The notes: generated by a model from the letters alone, not told the origin. A DNA stretch of 64,000 bases from Arachis hypogaea (GCF_003086295.3 NC_092048.1:111244276-111308275); one strand, 5' to 3'; shown: positions 20,690-32,919, counted from the stretch's first letter. Numbers and translations: made by a program.

Positions 20690-20916
20690 GGGTGGCGTCT
20701 TCTTCCTCTTGAAGAACCAATGGTGCTCTTGAGCTCCTCTATGTCTCTTCCTTGCCTTTGTTGCTCCTCTCTCATGGCTCTTTGATCTGCAGTCAAATGC
20801 TCTACCACTGAACTATGGACCCTTGAGATGAACCTCTCCATCTCTCATGACTCGGGAGTGGAAGCAACTGCCTTCCTTTTCCTCTTTCTAGAGGTTTCTC
20901 CGGCCTTAGGTGCCAT
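20690..20916 (-). pseudogene. ORF2 remnant of C with embedded tRNA-Cys fragment
   Basis: ATG at 20916 gives MAPKAGETSRKRK, homologous to element 3 ORF2. A TGG to TGA change ends the frame near codon 24. The coding sequence continues for a few codons to the tRNA insert (20782-20822) and then jumps to the last part of ORF2 (agagccatgagagagga, near 45336 in element 3). Almost 1 kb of coding sequence is missing. The junctions differ from those in elements 1 and 2. Confidence 0.75.
20782..20822 (-). pseudogene. First 41 bases of tRNA-Cys(GCA), captured fragment
   Basis: Read on the - strand it starts GGGTCCATAGTTCAGTGG and ends GCAGATCAA. It differs from the usual plant tRNA-Cys at one position that I can see. 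The join to ORF2 falls in the shared sequence AGATCAA. There is no T arm or B box. Confidence 0.8.
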
Positions 20917-20955
20917 AAATGGTTATGGAAAAACAAAAAACAACGCTTTTTTTCC

Positions 20956-20990
20956 ACACCAAACTTAAAGGTTTGCTCGTCCACGAGCAA
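20956..20990 (-). promoter_or_regulatory. GAGG-type hairpin plus AAGTTTGGTGT before ORF2, element C
   Basis: TTGCTCGTGGACGAGCAA (20973-20990, - strand), stem of 7-8 pairs, followed by AAGTTTGGTGT (20956-20966). Confidence 0.65.
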
Positions 20991-21218
20991 AAGAAGAAAG
21001 AAGGGAGTAGAAGGAGAAATGGAGGAGATGGAGGTGTGTGAATGGGTGGGTTTGGGAGGGGAATGGTTTGAATTTGAATGGTGAGGTAGGTGGGAATCCT
21101 GGGGAAGAGAGAATGAGTTGAGGTTGGTGGGGATCCTGTGGGGTCCACAGATCCTGAGGGGTCAAGGACTTCTCATCCCTGCTCCATTTAGGCGTGCAAA
21201 ACGCCCTTAGAGTGCAAT

Positions 21219-21422
21219 TCTGGCATTAAACGCCAGGTTGCAGCCTGTTTCTGGCGTTTAACGCCAACTTTTCTTCCCTTTTTGGCGTTTAACGCCAACT
21301 TGGTGCTCTGTCTGGCGTTAAATGCCAGCTTGTTGCTTCTTTCTGGCGTTAAACACCCAGAATGGTGCCAGACTGGCCATTTAACGCCCATTCTGCTACT
21401 CTTACTGGCGTTTAAATGCCAG
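21219..21422 (-). repeat. Palindrome array of C interior
   Basis: About seven units, mostly with a TTTAA or TTAAA centre (ctggcgtttaacgccag, ctggcgttaaacgccag) in place of TTCAA. Confidence 0.85.
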
Positions 21423-21590
21423 TAAGTCTGTCCTCTAGGGTGTGCTATTTTTGATGCTGTTATTGATTCTGCTTTAATTCTGCAGCTGTTTTTATGACTC
21501 CACATGATCATCAACCTAAAGAAAACATAAAATAACAATGGAAAATGAAATGAAAAAGTAATTAACATAGATAAATAAGATTGGGTTGCC

Positions 21591-21616
21591 TCCTAATAAG
21601 CGCTTCTTTACTGTCA
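21591..21616 (-). promoter_or_regulatory. Post-pol hairpin motif, element C
   Basis: The motif reads aagcgctt-attAGGaggcaaCCCAA on the - strand; one stem position is mutated. It follows the RNase H frame by only a few codons because integrase is gone. Confidence 0.6.
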
Positions 21617-21627
21617 ATAGCTTGACA

Positions 21628-22370
21628 TTACTGAGCCTTATAGTTTGCAATGTCTACAAACCACGGAGCTTCCTGAATAACAAACAATTGCTCATCCGGA
21701 AAGGTTTCAGAGATCTCAGTAGGAAGGAGGGATGCTCCTGCTACTGGTTCTATCCGGGACAGGTGATCAGCTACTTGATTCTCTGTCCCTTTTCTATCTC
21801 TTATTTCTATATCAAACTCTTGCAGAAGCAACACCCATCTTATGAGTCTGGGTTTTGAATCCTGCTTTGTGAGGAGATATTTTAGAGTAGCATGGTCAGT
21901 GTACACAATCACTTTTGATCCCACTAAATAAGATCTGAACTTGTCAATGGCATAAACCACTGCAAACAACTCCTTTTCTGTGGTTGTGTACTTCTTCTGT
22001 GCGTCATTCAAAACACGGCTAGCATAGTAAATAACGTGCAAAATCTTGTTATGCCTCTGTCCTAATACTGCACCAATGGCATGGTCACTGGCATCACACA
22101 TTATTTCGAATGGTAATGTCCAGTCTGGTGCAGAAATGATTGGTGCTGTGACCAGCTTAGCTTTCAGAGTCTCAAACGCCTGTAGACACTCTGTGTCAAA
22201 GACAAATGGCGTGTCAGCAGCTAGCAGATTTCTCAAAAGTTTTGCAATTTTTGAAAAATCCTTTATAAACCTCCTATAGAATCCTGCATGCCCTAGAAAG
22301 CTTCTGATTGCCTTAACATTGGCAGGTAGTGGTAATTTTTCAATTACTTCTATCTTAGCTTGATCCACCT
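21628..22370 (-). pseudogene. pol: RT connection and RNase H domain of C
   Basis: RNase H degrades genomic RNA during reverse transcription. The frame begins after a one-base deletion in an A run near 22388 that separates it from the RT frame. It reads through [16 protein letters not shown], then RNase H with acidic residues in [39 protein letters not shown] and [13 protein letters not shown], as in Ty3-gypsy. It ends DIANYKAQ and stops; in D the same point continues into integrase, so integrase was deleted close to the domain border. Confidence 0.9.
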
Positions 22371-23000
22371 TTATTCCTTTGTTCGAAATTTGTGCCCAAG
22401 GAAAATTCCTTCAGTCACCATAAAGTGACATTTCTCCCAGTTTAAAACTAGGTTAGTCTCTTGGCACCTTTTCAGAACAAGTGCTAGATGGTCAAGACAG
22501 GAGCTGAATGAGTCTCCAAATACTGAGAAGTCATCCATGAAGACTTCCAGAAATTTCTCTACCATATCAGAGAAGATAGAGAGCATGCACCTCTGAAAGG
22601 TTGCAGGTGCATTGCACAGACCAAATGGCATCCTTCTGTAGGCAAACACTCCAGATGGATATGTGAATGCTATTTTCTCTTGTTCCTGAGGATCTACTGC
22701 AATTTGGTTGTAACTTGAATAGCCATCCAAAAAGCAGTAGTATTCATGGCCTGCTAGTCTCTCTAGCATCTGGTCTATGAATGGTAAAGGAAAATGATCC
22801 TTCCTGGTGGCTGTATTGAGCCTTCTGTAGTCAATACACATACGCCACCCTGTAACTGTTCTTGTAGGAACCAGTTCATTCTTTTCATTATGAACCACTG
22901 TCATTCCTCCCTTCTTAGGGACAACATGGACAGGGTTCACCCAGGGGCTATCAGAAATAGGATAAATAATCCCAGCCTCTAGTAATTTAGTGACCTCTTT
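22371..23000 (-). pseudogene. pol: Reverse transcriptase domain of C
   Basis: RNA-dependent DNA polymerase of a Ty3-gypsy element. Motifs in order: NPVHVVPKKGG, GWRMCIDYRRLN, FLDGYSSYNQI, MPFGLCNAPATFQRCM and the catalytic FMDDFSVFG (the YxDD box as FMDD). The frame is opened by a stop near 22997 (VV-TAG-KEV; probably CAG originally, Gln) and closed by a frameshift at about 22388. With these two lesions the domain is complete in sequence but not translatable as one protein. Confidence 0.92.
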
Positions 23001-24007
23001 CTACACCACCTCCTTCATGGCGGGATTTAGCCGCCTCTGTGGTTGAACCACTGGCTTAGCATCATCCTCCAATAGGATCTTGTGCATACATCTGGCTGGA
23101 CTAATGCCCTTAAGATCACTTATGGACCACCCAAGTGCTGTCTTGTGTGTCCTTAGCACCTGAACTAATGCGTTCTCTTCCTGTGGCTCTAAAGCAGAGC
23201 TTATGATCACGGGAAAAGTGTCATTTTCTCCCAGAAATACATATTTCAGGGATGGTGGTAGTGGTTTGAGCTCGGGTTTAGGAGGCTTCTCCTCTTCCTG
23301 AGGAGTCTTCAGAGGTTCTTCTGTTTTCTCTGGTTCCTCCATATCAGGCTGAACATCTTTAAAAATGTCCTCTAGCTTTGATTCGAGACTCTCAGTCATA
23401 TTGACCTCTTCCACCAGGGAGTCAATAATATCAATGCTCAGGCAGTCTTTTGGTGTGTTTGGATACTGCATAGCTTTGACAACATTCAACTTAAACTCAT
23501 CCTCATTGACTCTCAGGGTTATCTCCCCTTTTTGGACGTCAATGAGGGTACGTCCAGTTACTAGGAAAGGTCTTCCTAGAATGAGAGTTGCACTCTTGTG
23601 CTCCTCTATTTCCAGCACTACAAAGTCAGTAGGAAAGGCAAATGGCCCAACCTTGACAATCATGTCCTGAATTACGCCTGATGGGATTTTAATGGAGCCA
23701 TCAGCAAGTTGGAGGCATATCCAGGTTGGTTTAACTTCATCAGTCAAACCAAGCTTTTTGATAGTGGATGCAGGTATTAGGTGGATACTTGCCCCAAGAT
23801 CACATAGAGCTATCTTGGTACAATCATCCTCTAATGTGCATGGTATCATAAAGCTTCCGGGATCTTTAAGCTTCTCTGGTAAGCTTTTCAGAATGACTGC
23901 ACTGCATTCTTCAGTGAGGAAAACTTTTTTCAGTTTCTCTCCAATCCTTCTTATGACTTAAGATATCTTTCATAAACTTAGCATAAGAGGGTATTTGCTC
24001 AAGTGCC
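23001..24007 (-). pseudogene. gag-pro: Gag C-terminal linker and retropepsin of C
   Basis: The segment starts at the E insertion with ALEQIPSYAKFMKDIL, shifts frame near 23925, and reads into the protease: MIPCTLEDDCTKIALCDLGAS (active site DLGAS at about 23790), ILGRPFLVTGRTLIDV (about 23580), followed by an acidic, proline-rich linker (EEPEKTEEPLKTPQEEEKPP) and the approach to RT. The upstream part of this protein is at 54447 onward; joined without E and one GTGCC copy, the reading is continuous (…KIPLAEA then LEQIPSY). Confidence 0.9.
24003..24007. repeat. Target site duplication of E, left copy (GTGCC)
   Basis: Matches 54447-54451 exactly. Confidence 0.9.
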
Positions 24008-25414
24008 TGACGAGAGGAACTTTTGCGCGGTCTAGAAAATTGCGGATATATCTTCGTTGCAAGTATAGTTTCTAAACCTTCAAAAGTCCTTTCATACAAA
24101 CGTTTTGGTTGTCACAAGTAACAAATCCCTTTTTAAAATTAATAACCGAGTATTTAAACCTCGGGTCATCTTCTCAAGGAACTGCAGGGGAGTATGTTCT
24201 TATTATTGGTTATGGGGATTGTAAAATTAGGGTTTCAAGAATGAGGAACAAATATGATAATTAATTTAAATGGCAATTAAAAATAAATAAATAATTGTAA
24301 AATAAACTTTTGGCAAGGTAGGAGAAATTAGAAGTCCTATCCTAGCTATCCTTATCAATGATGATGAGAATTGAATCTTAATTCCACTTTGTTAACCTTT
24401 ACTGAGATAAAAGAAGGTCAAGGGATTAATTGGTTTGATCTTCGAATCCTATTTATTTCCTAAGATTGGGATTATGGAAGTTCAATTCAATTAACAAAGA
24501 TAACAATTATCAATCATGTTGAGTTTGATAACTCCTGAGTTACTGAATTCTTAACCAAGACCAAAAGGAGAAAAGTAAATCTACTGGAATAAAAATGCCT
24601 TCAGATGGGATGTAATAGTAACATAAATAAAAGACAGCAATAATAAACTGAAATACCTCAAATAGCATTAATTCAAATAATCTGTAACATGAAAGGATTC
24701 ATAAAGTAACTTGCAAAAGTAAATAAAAGGAATATTGAACCTGATCAAAAGAGATAATCCTGAAAGCGAATAAAAATCCTAAGTCTAAATCCTAATCCTA
24801 AAGAGAGAGGAGAGTCTCCCTCTCAAACTAAATCTAAATCATGGGAAGTAAAAATTGGCGAGAGCTCCCTCTGAATGGATGCATTCCCCCACTTCATAAC
24901 CTCTGGTCTATGCCTTCTGGACTTGGATTTGGGCCAAAAAGGGCCTCAGAATTCGCTATGAGCATTTTCTACAATTTCTGGTGCGTGGCCTCTGTCACGC
25001 GTCTGCGTGGGTCACGCGGTCACGTCAGTTCGGAGCTTTTATTTTCACGTGGTCGCGTCGCTGTTGATTCGCGCTTGGCATGCGTCCACGTCGCCCATGC
25101 GATCGCGTGGATGCTAGTTTCTTCAAGAACTCCGTTTTGTGCTTTCCTTCCATTTTTGTATGTTTCCTTTCCATCCTTTGAGTCATTCCTGCCTTAGAAG
25201 TTCTGAAACTACTCAACACACTAATCACGGCATCAAATGGAAATAAAGGTAATTAAAATAATTAATTTGAAAGCATAGGAAACATGTTTTTCACATACAT
25301 CACATAATAAGGAAGGAGAAGTAAAACCATGCAATTAATATGAATAAGTGGGTGAAGGATTGAATAAATCACTCAAATTAAGCACAAAATGTATCATAAA
25401 ATATGGGTTTATCA
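24008..25414 (-). repeat. 3' LTR of E
   Basis: Read on the - strand: TGATAAACCCAT...CTCTCGTCA. It contains an ACGCG-type array (24992-25112) shorter by 51 bp than in the other LTR, and the hairpin CCGAG/CTCGG (24146-24164) next to the GACGACC-like motif (here GATGACC). Confidence 0.92.
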
Positions 25415-25452
25415 ACCTCCCCACACTTAAACAATAGCATGTCCTCATGTTA
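25415..25452 (-). promoter_or_regulatory. Polypurine tract and GAGGAC hairpin of E
   Basis: On the - strand, a GAGGAC hairpin with stem ACAT/ATGC-like pairs (25435-25452) then TTAAGTGTGGGGAGGT adjoining the LTR. Confidence 0.75.
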
Positions 25453-27214
25453 AATCCAAGGTAAAAAGTAAGGTAAGGTGGTGGAATGCCATGCAATGCA
25501 ACCTATTCTAAATGCAACTACCTAAATGAGTCATGCAATTCTAATTTATTCACTCATATATAAAGCTTACATGTAGTTAAATTAATTCACATTCTCAAGG
25601 AATCATATATATACATAGCCAACCCTTAAATAATAAAGCACTTTTGCAAATGAGATGGGAAAGAAAAATATTTTACAAACTTGCAAAACAATTAGTAAAT
25701 TAAGCATAGATATATGTTGATGAGTTATTGAACCCTCACTGGATTTTGTGTTTACTCTCTAGTCACTCAGTGTTTATTGGGTTAATCACTCTATTCTTCT
25801 TTTTATTCTTACTTTCTATAAATTTGTTCTTCATCTAACCAATCAACAATTATAGAATATAGTCATACCAAAAATCATGAGGTCTTAAGTAAGGTTGTAA
25901 TGGGGCCAAGGTAAAGGTAAGGGTATATGTATAAGGCTAAGTGAGCTAATTAAGTGAATCCTTGATTAGTCTAAGATTTCACCTAACATACATACTTTCT
26001 AAATTAGAGCTTCTTCACCTCTTTTCCCATTTTTTCACTTTTGATGTTACATGCTCATGTCTTGATCTTTATTTTTATCCCATGTGCATTGTTTTTATTT
26101 TGCATTTTGTGGAATTCTTTTGTATCCTCTTTATTCAAATGCTGAAAATTAAAATATTATAATAAATATATATATATATATATATATATTTTAATGCACA
26201 TGGTAATTTAATTATTTTAATCTCACATGAGCATGTTTCCCAAAAATTTTATTTTGATTAATTTTATTTCTTTCAACTTCCTACCCTTTTTTTTTATCAT
26301 CTATGTTCCCAATAGATTTTCCCACACTTAAACAATAAACAATTTCTATCTTAAGCTAACTAAGGATTCAACTTGAGATTTTTATTTTGTTTTTCTGCTT
26401 AAGGCTAGTAATGTGGTTATTAAAAAAAGGGGAGGGGGGAATTAAAGGCTCAAGGGGCTAACAAAGGTGATGTAAAAGGTAGGCTATTTTTGGGACAAGT
26501 GGGTTAAAATCAAATAATGGCCTCAATCACTTTCTTGGTATGTATCTATATTCTACAACTGGACATATAGATTAAAACAAAGTAAAGAACATCAGAATAA
26601 AAAGAAGCGAACACACACAGGGATGAAATTATGGTTTGAATGCAACTATACAATTAATGCTCAAGACTCACAGGCTGTGTGTTCTCTAACTCAAACATCA
26701 TATATCATTCATATATATTATGCAGGTTTAGTTAAAAATTCCCATTATTCTCATAAAAAAATTATTTAGGGTGGCCTTTAAGGTTTTAATGTTTCTCCTT
26801 GATGAAATGTTGTTAGTTTAACTACATGATGTAATGCTACATATACAAGGTTTATGGATTTGATTCTGTTATGTTCAAGTTCCTAGCTTACTTCCTTTTT
26901 ATATTTTCCAATTTAAACTAAGCTATCTTATGCTAAAAAGGGTAAAATATACTAATTAATCCACTAATAAGTTAGAATTGCAAACTAAACTAAAGAACTA
27001 AAATATGAACTAAAGTGCAGAATGCAGGAATAGAGTAAAAATACATAAAAGTAGCAATGTATACATACTCATAAAATAAAAATAAAAATAGAGAGAAAAA
27101 TACAAAAAAATATCTAAAATAAAAGAAAAAGGGTCTATAGTGGTTCACCAAAATAATACGCCAGAGATGGCGACCTCCCCACACTTAAAATGAAGCATCG
27201 TCCCTGATGCTCAA
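25453..27214 (-). other. 3' non-coding region of E
   Basis: AT-rich with a (TA)n run at 26167-26189; no supported gene. A PPT-like TTAAGTGTGGGG is repeated at 27177-27190 just after the ORF1 stop, and a shorter copy at 26322-26332. Confidence 0.65.
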
Positions 27215-27641
27215 TCAAGCAGGGTGTGAAGGGGTGTCATCACTGGAAGGAATGGTAGCTGGAGTCTCTGTGGTGGTGGTGGGCTGAGGGTCTGGCTGCT
27301 GTAGAGGAGCTGCTGACTGGATAGGGATCTTAGGATCTGCAGTCTCAATCTGATGTGGAACCTGTGCCTGTGGTGCAGCCTGCTCTGTGCTCGCCTGCGG
27401 ATGGGTCTCCTCCTCGTGCTCATCCGCCTCCTCCTCAGATGGGTCTGATGGTGTGTCAGGCTCGGAGGGGATGTCACCGCCCTGTCGAATCATCAGCTTC
27501 AGATGCTCATAGCGTCGCTTGCTATGACGCTCAGATCTCTCATACCGGCACCGGTTGCGGTGCTCCATCTGATCTAGCTGTCAAAATAAGCGGTGCACGA
27601 GGCGATAAACCGGCTCTGAGGCAGGTGGAGGTGCAGTGGTG
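27215..27641 (-). pseudogene. C-terminal part of E ORF1
   Basis: Continues the protein that starts at 49242. After the element 3 insertion (one TGGTG copy removed) the frame reads on in phase with APPPASEPVYRLVHRLF, meets a TGA (probably CGA originally), then MEHRNRCRYERSERHSKRRYEHLK and a strongly acidic tail (PSEEEADEHEEETHP) before the stop at 27215. The basic stretch followed by an acidic low-complexity tail suggests a nucleic-acid or protein contact region; this is inference. Confidence 0.75.
27637..27641. repeat. Target site duplication of element 3, left copy (TGGTG)
   Basis: Matches 48225-48229. Confidence 0.92.
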
Positions 27642-29295
27642 TGATGAGCGGATAATTTATACGCTTTTTGGCATTGTTTTTAGTATATTTTTAGTAGAAT
27701 CTAGTTACTTTGAGGGATGTTTTCATTAGTTTTTATGTTAAATTCACATTTCTGGACTTTACTATGAGTTTGTGTGTTTTTCTGTGATTTCAGGTATTTT
27801 CTGGCTGAAATTGAGGGACTTGAGCAAAAATCAGATTCAGAGGTTGAAGAAGGACTGCTGATGCTGTTGGATTCTGACCTCCCTGCACTCAAAGTAGATT
27901 TTTTGGAGCTACAGAACTCAAAATGGCACGCTTCCAATTGCGTTGGAAAGTAGACATCCAGGGATTTCCAGAAATATATAATAGTCCATACTTTGGCCTA
28001 GTTTAGACGACGTAAAAGGGCATTGAACGCCAGTTCTACGCTGCTGTCTGGAGTTAAACGCCAGAAACACGTCACAAACCAGAGTTGAACGCCAGAAATA
28101 TGTTACAAACTGGCGTTCAACTCCAAGAATGACCTCTGCACGTGTAACATTCAAGCTCAGCCCAAGCACACACCAAGTGGGCCCCGGAAATGGATTTATG
28201 CATTAATTACTTACTTCTGTAAACCCTAGTAGCTAGTTTATTATAAATAGGACTTTTTACTATTGTATTAAACATCTTATGATCTTCAGATCATCTTTGA
28301 TCACGTTTTGGGGGCTGGCCATTTGGCCATGCCTGAACCTTTCACTTATGTATTTTCAACGGTAGAGTTTCTACACTCCATAGATTAAGGTGTGGAGCTC
28401 TGCTGTTCCTCAAAGATTAATGCAAAGTACTACTGTTTTTCTATTCAATTCAACTTATTCCGCTTCTAAGATATTCATTCGTACTTCAATATGAATGTGA
28501 TGATCGTGACAGTCATCATCATTCCCCTATGAACGCGTGCCTGACAACCACTTCCGTTCTACCTTCGATTGAATGGATATCTCTTGGATATCTAATACAG
28601 GGGACCGAGTCTGAGATATTAGAATCTTCGTGGTATAAGTTAGAACCCATGGATGGCCATTCCTGAGATCCGAAAAGTCTAAACCTTGTCTGTGGTATTC
28701 CGAGTAGGATCTGGGAAGGGATGGCTGTGACGAACTTCAAACTCGCGAGTGCTGGGCGTAGTGACAGACGCAAAAGGAGGGTGAATCCTATTCCAGTATG
28801 ATCGAGAACCTCAGATGATTAGCCGTGCCGTGACAGAGCATTTGGACCTTTTTCACAAGAGGATGGGATGTAGCCATTGACAACGGTGATGCCCTTACAG
28901 AAAGCTTGCCATGGAAAGGAGTAGGAAGGATTGGATGAAGACAGCAGGAAAGTAGAGGTTCAGGGGAACGAACGCATCTCTATATGCTTATCTGAAATTC
29001 CCACCAATGAATTACATAAGTATTTCTATCCTTATTTTCTGTTTATCTATTATTAATATTCGAAAACTCCATAACTATTTTATACCCGCCAGACTGAGAT
29101 TTACAAGATGACCATAGCTTGCTTCATACCAACAATCTCCGTGGGATCGACCCTTACTCACGTAAGGTTTATTACTTGGACGACCCAGTGCACTTGCTGG
29201 TTAGTTGTATCGAAGTTGTGAATGAAAAACGATTTATTAAGATGTGCGTACAGAGTTTTTGGCACCGTTGCCTGAGATCACAATTTCGTGCACTA
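27642..29295 (+). repeat. 5' LTR of element 3
   Basis: TGATGAGCGG start; the end reads GTGCACTA instead of GTGCACCA, a mutated terminus. Palindromes at 28018-28122. Confidence 0.93.
28242..28249 (+). promoter_or_regulatory. TATA box in the 5' LTR of element 3
   Basis: TATAAATA, same context as in element 1. Confidence 0.45.
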
Positions 29296-29301
29296 AGTTT
29301 T

Positions 29302-29319
29302 TGGCTCCGTTGCCGGGGA
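29302..29319 (+). other. Primer-binding site, tRNA-Asp, one mismatch
   Basis: TGGCTCCGTTGCCGGGGA; the fifth base is T where the tRNA-Asp complement has G. Confidence 0.85.
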
Positions 29320-31124
29320 TTGTTCGAGTTTGGACAACTGACGGTTCATTTTGTTGCTTAGATTGGGTAATTTTCTTCTTATTTTCAAAAAGTTTTCAAA
29401 AAAAAATTTTAAAATAAAAATGTTTTCAAAAATATATTTTTCTTCAGAATTTTTAAGAATGAATTCTAGTGTTTCATGAAGCATGTTGAAGCCTGGCTGG
29501 CTATAAAGCCATGTCTAATTCTTCTGGATAGGGAATGTCAGGCGTGTCATGTCTGAGTTACATACTAAAGCTTGGCTGGCTATTAAGCCATGCCTGACCC
29601 TTTTGATTGGAGCTTTAGTCTAAAGAGCATAAGATTCCTGGAATTCATATTAAAAATTTTGGAATCCTTAATTTTCTTTTTCAAAATGATTTTTGAAAAA
29701 ATTAAAAGAAAATACAAAAAAATCATAAAATCATAAAAATAAAAAAAAATATTGTGTATTTCTTGTTTGAGTCTTGAGTCAAGTTGAAAGTTTGGTGTCA
29801 ATTGCATGTTTTAAAGTTTGCATAAAATTTTCGAAAAAAAAAATTCATGCATTCATAGTGTTCTTCATGATCTTCAAGTTGTTCTTGGTAAGTCTTCTTG
29901 TTTGATCTTGATGTTTTCTTGTTTTGTGTTATATGGTGTTTTTCATCTGCATTCTTGAATTCTTAGTGCCTAAGCATTAAAGATTTCTAAGTTTGGTGTC
30001 TTGCATGTTTTCTTTGCATAAAAAAAATTTTAAAAATATGTTCTTGATGTTCATCATGATCTTCATAGTATTCTTGGTGTTCATCTTGACATTCATAGTA
30101 TTCTTACATGTATTCCTTGTTTTGATCCAAAAAGAAAAGAGAAAAACATGAAAATGATGTTTTAAATTTTTCTCTCATCATAAAAATTCAAAAAAATCAA
30201 AAAAATATATTTCCCTTTTTCACTCATAAATTTTGAAAATTTGAGTTGACTTTTTCAAAACTTTTTAAAATCTAGTTGTTTTTATGAGTCAAATCAAATT
30301 TTCAATTTAAAAATCTTATCTTTTTCAAAATTTTTTTCAAATATCAAATCTTTTTCATTTTTCTTAGTTATTTTCGAAAATTTAAAAAAAAATATTTTTC
30401 AAAAATATTTTTCTTATCTTTATCTCCTAATTTTCGAAAATAACATCATCAATTAATGTTTTGATTCAAAAATTTCAAGTTTGTTACTTGCTTGTTAAGA
30501 AAGATTCAAACTTTGAGTTCTAGAATCATATCTTGTGATTTCTTGTGAATCAAGTCATTAATTGTGATTTTAAAAATCAAATCTTTTTCAAAACCAATTC
30601 TAATCATATCTTTTCAAAAATATCTTCTTATCTTATCTTTTTCAAAAATTTTATTTTAAAATATCTTCTCTAACTTCTTATCTTCTTATCTTTTCAAAAT
30701 TGATTTTCAAATTTGTTTCAACTAACTAACTAACTTTTTGTTTGTTTCTTATTTTTTTCAAAACCACCTAACTAACTCTCTCTCTAATTTTCGAAAATAT
30801 CTTCCCTCTTTTTCAAAAATTCTTTTTAATTAACTAATTATTTTAATTTTTTATTTTAATTTTCGAAAATTACTAACCTTTTTCAAAAACCATTTTCGAA
30901 AATCACTAACTCTTTTTCAAAAATTATTTTCGAAAATTCTCTCTCTCTTATCTCCTTCTATTTATTTATTCATCTACTAACACTGCATCTCACCCAAATT
31001 CGAACCCTCTCTTCCATCTGTGTTCGAATTTTTTCTTCTTCTTTTCTTCTACTTACACAGGGACCTCTATACTGTGGTAAAAATGATCCCTATTATTATT
31101 ATTTTTCTGTTCCCTCTTTTTCAT
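29320..31124 (+). repeat. Untranslated leader of element 3
   Basis: Same organisation as 2469-4248: GGCTGGCT hairpins near 29486 and 29568, AAGTTTGGTGT at 29788-29798 and 29989-29999, then degenerate TTTTTCAAAA/TTTTCGAAAA tract. No gene supported. Confidence 0.8.
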
Positions 31125-31231
31125 ATGAGCAGGAGCAAGGACAAGAATATTCTTGTTGAAGCAGATCCAGAACCTGAAAGGACTCTGAAGAAGAAACTAA
31201 GAGAAGCTAAATTACAACAATCCAGCAAGCA
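31125..31231 (+). pseudogene. gag: Gag N terminus of element 3
   Basis: ATG at 31125 gives MSRSKDKNILVEADPEPERT and a basic stretch (KKKLREAKLQQ). This is the authentic gag start, as the frame continues across the element 2 insertion: codon CA-C is split between 31230-31231 and 41049. The lysine/arginine-rich start is usual for Gag of plant Athila-like elements. Confidence 0.85.
31227..31231. repeat. Target site duplication of element 2, left copy (AAGCA)
   Basis: Matches 41044-41048. Confidence 0.93.
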
Positions 31232-32882
31232 TGGTGCACGAAATTGTGATCTCCAGGCTCGAACAAATCCTGGTAATGGCTCCAAAGCTTGGTGCTCTGA
31301 TCTTAATTCATGATTGTCACAACTTCGATACAACTAACCAGCAAGTGCACTGGGTCGTCTAAGTAATACCTTACGTGAGTAAGGGTCGAATCCCACGGAG
31401 ATTGTTGGTATGAAGCAAGCTATGGTCACCTTGTAAATCTCAGTTAGGAAGATATAAATAGATAATGGTGTTTTCGAAAATAAGTAATAAAAGAAGGACA
31501 GAGGTACTTATGTAAATCATTGGTAGGAATTTCAGATAAGCGAATGGAGATACTTTCGTTCCTCTGAACCTCTGCTTTCCTGCTATCTTCATCCAATCAG
31601 TCTTACTCCTTTCCATGGCTGGCTTTATGCAAGGGAATCACCGTTGTCAGTGGCTACATCCCCTCCTCTCAGTGAATAATATGCTCACGCACCCTGTCAC
31701 GGCACGGCTATTCATCTGTCGGTTCCCGATCATGCTGGAATAGGATTCACCCTCCTTTTGCGTCTGTCACTAACGCCCAGCATTCGCGAGTTTGAAGCTC
31801 GTCACAGTCATTCAATCATTGAATCCTACTCGGAATACCACAGACAAGGTTTAGACTTTCTGGATTCTCTTGAATGCCGCCATCATTCTAGCTTACGCCA
31901 CGAAGATTCCGGTTAAGAGATCTAAGAGATATTCATTCTAGCTTATTTCATGTAGAACGGAAGTGTTTGTCAGGCACGTGTTCATAGGGGAGATGGTGAT
32001 GAGCGTCACACATAATCATCACCTTCATCACGTTCTTGGGTGCGAATGGATATCTTAGAAGCGAAATAAGATGAATTGAATAGAAAACAGTAGTACTTGC
32101 ATTAATCTTTGAGGAACAGCAGAGCTCCACACCTTAATCTATAGAGTGTAGAAACTCTACCGTTAAAAATACATAAGTGAAGGTCCAGGCATGGCCGAGA
32201 TGGCCAGCCCCCTAAAACGTGATCAAAGGATCATAAGGTAATCCAAAGATGCCTAATACAATAGTAAGAGGTCCTATTTATAATAAACTAGCTACTAGGG
32301 TTTACATGAGTAAGTATTTGATGTATAAATCCACTTCCGGGGCCCACTTGGTGTGTGTTTGGGCTGAGCTTAAGTGTTGCACGTGCAGAGGCCAATTGTG
32401 GAGTTGAACGCCAGTTTTTGTGCCAGTTTGGGCGTTCAACTCTGGTTTTGGATCCTTTTCTGGCGCTGGACGCCAGATTTGGGTAGAAAGCTGGCGTTGA
32501 ACGCCAGTTTACGTCGTCAATTCTTGGCCAAAGTATGGACTATTATATATTGCTAGAAAGCCCTGGATGTCTACTTTCCAACGCTATTGGAAGCGCGCCA
32601 TTTCAAGTTTTGTAGCTCCAGAAAATCCACTTTGAGTGCAGGGAGGTCAGAATCCAACAGCATCAGCAGTCCTTTTTCAACCTTTGAATCTGATTTCTGC
32701 TCAAGTCCCTCAATTTCAGCCAGAAAATACCTGAAATCACAGAAAAACACACAAACTCATAGTAAAGTCCAGAAATGTGAATTTAACACAAAATCTATTA
32801 AAAACATCCCTAAAAGTAACTAGATCCTACTAAAAACATACTAAAAACAATGTCAAAAAGCGTATAAATTATCCGCTCATCA
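31232..32882 (-). repeat. 3' LTR of element 2
   Basis: Read on the - strand: TGATGAGCGG...GTGCACCA. Palindromes at 32400-32508. Conserved CCAG/CTGG hairpin near the left end. Confidence 0.95.
32275..32282 (-). promoter_or_regulatory. TATA box in the 3' LTR of element 2
   Basis: TATAAATA on the - strand. Confidence 0.45.
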
Positions 32883-32919
32883 CAACACCAAACTTAAATT
32901 GTTGCTTGTCCCCAAGCAA
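32883..32919 (-). promoter_or_regulatory. Hairpin and PPT-position module of element 2
   Basis: TTGCTTGGGGACAAGCAA (32902-32919) and AAGTTTGGTGT (32885-32895), - strand. Confidence 0.65.

Noticed and set aside
27355..27729. 124-codon + strand frame crossing into the LTR of element 3
   Set aside because: Antisense to E ORF1 and runs across the insertion junction; a shadow frame.
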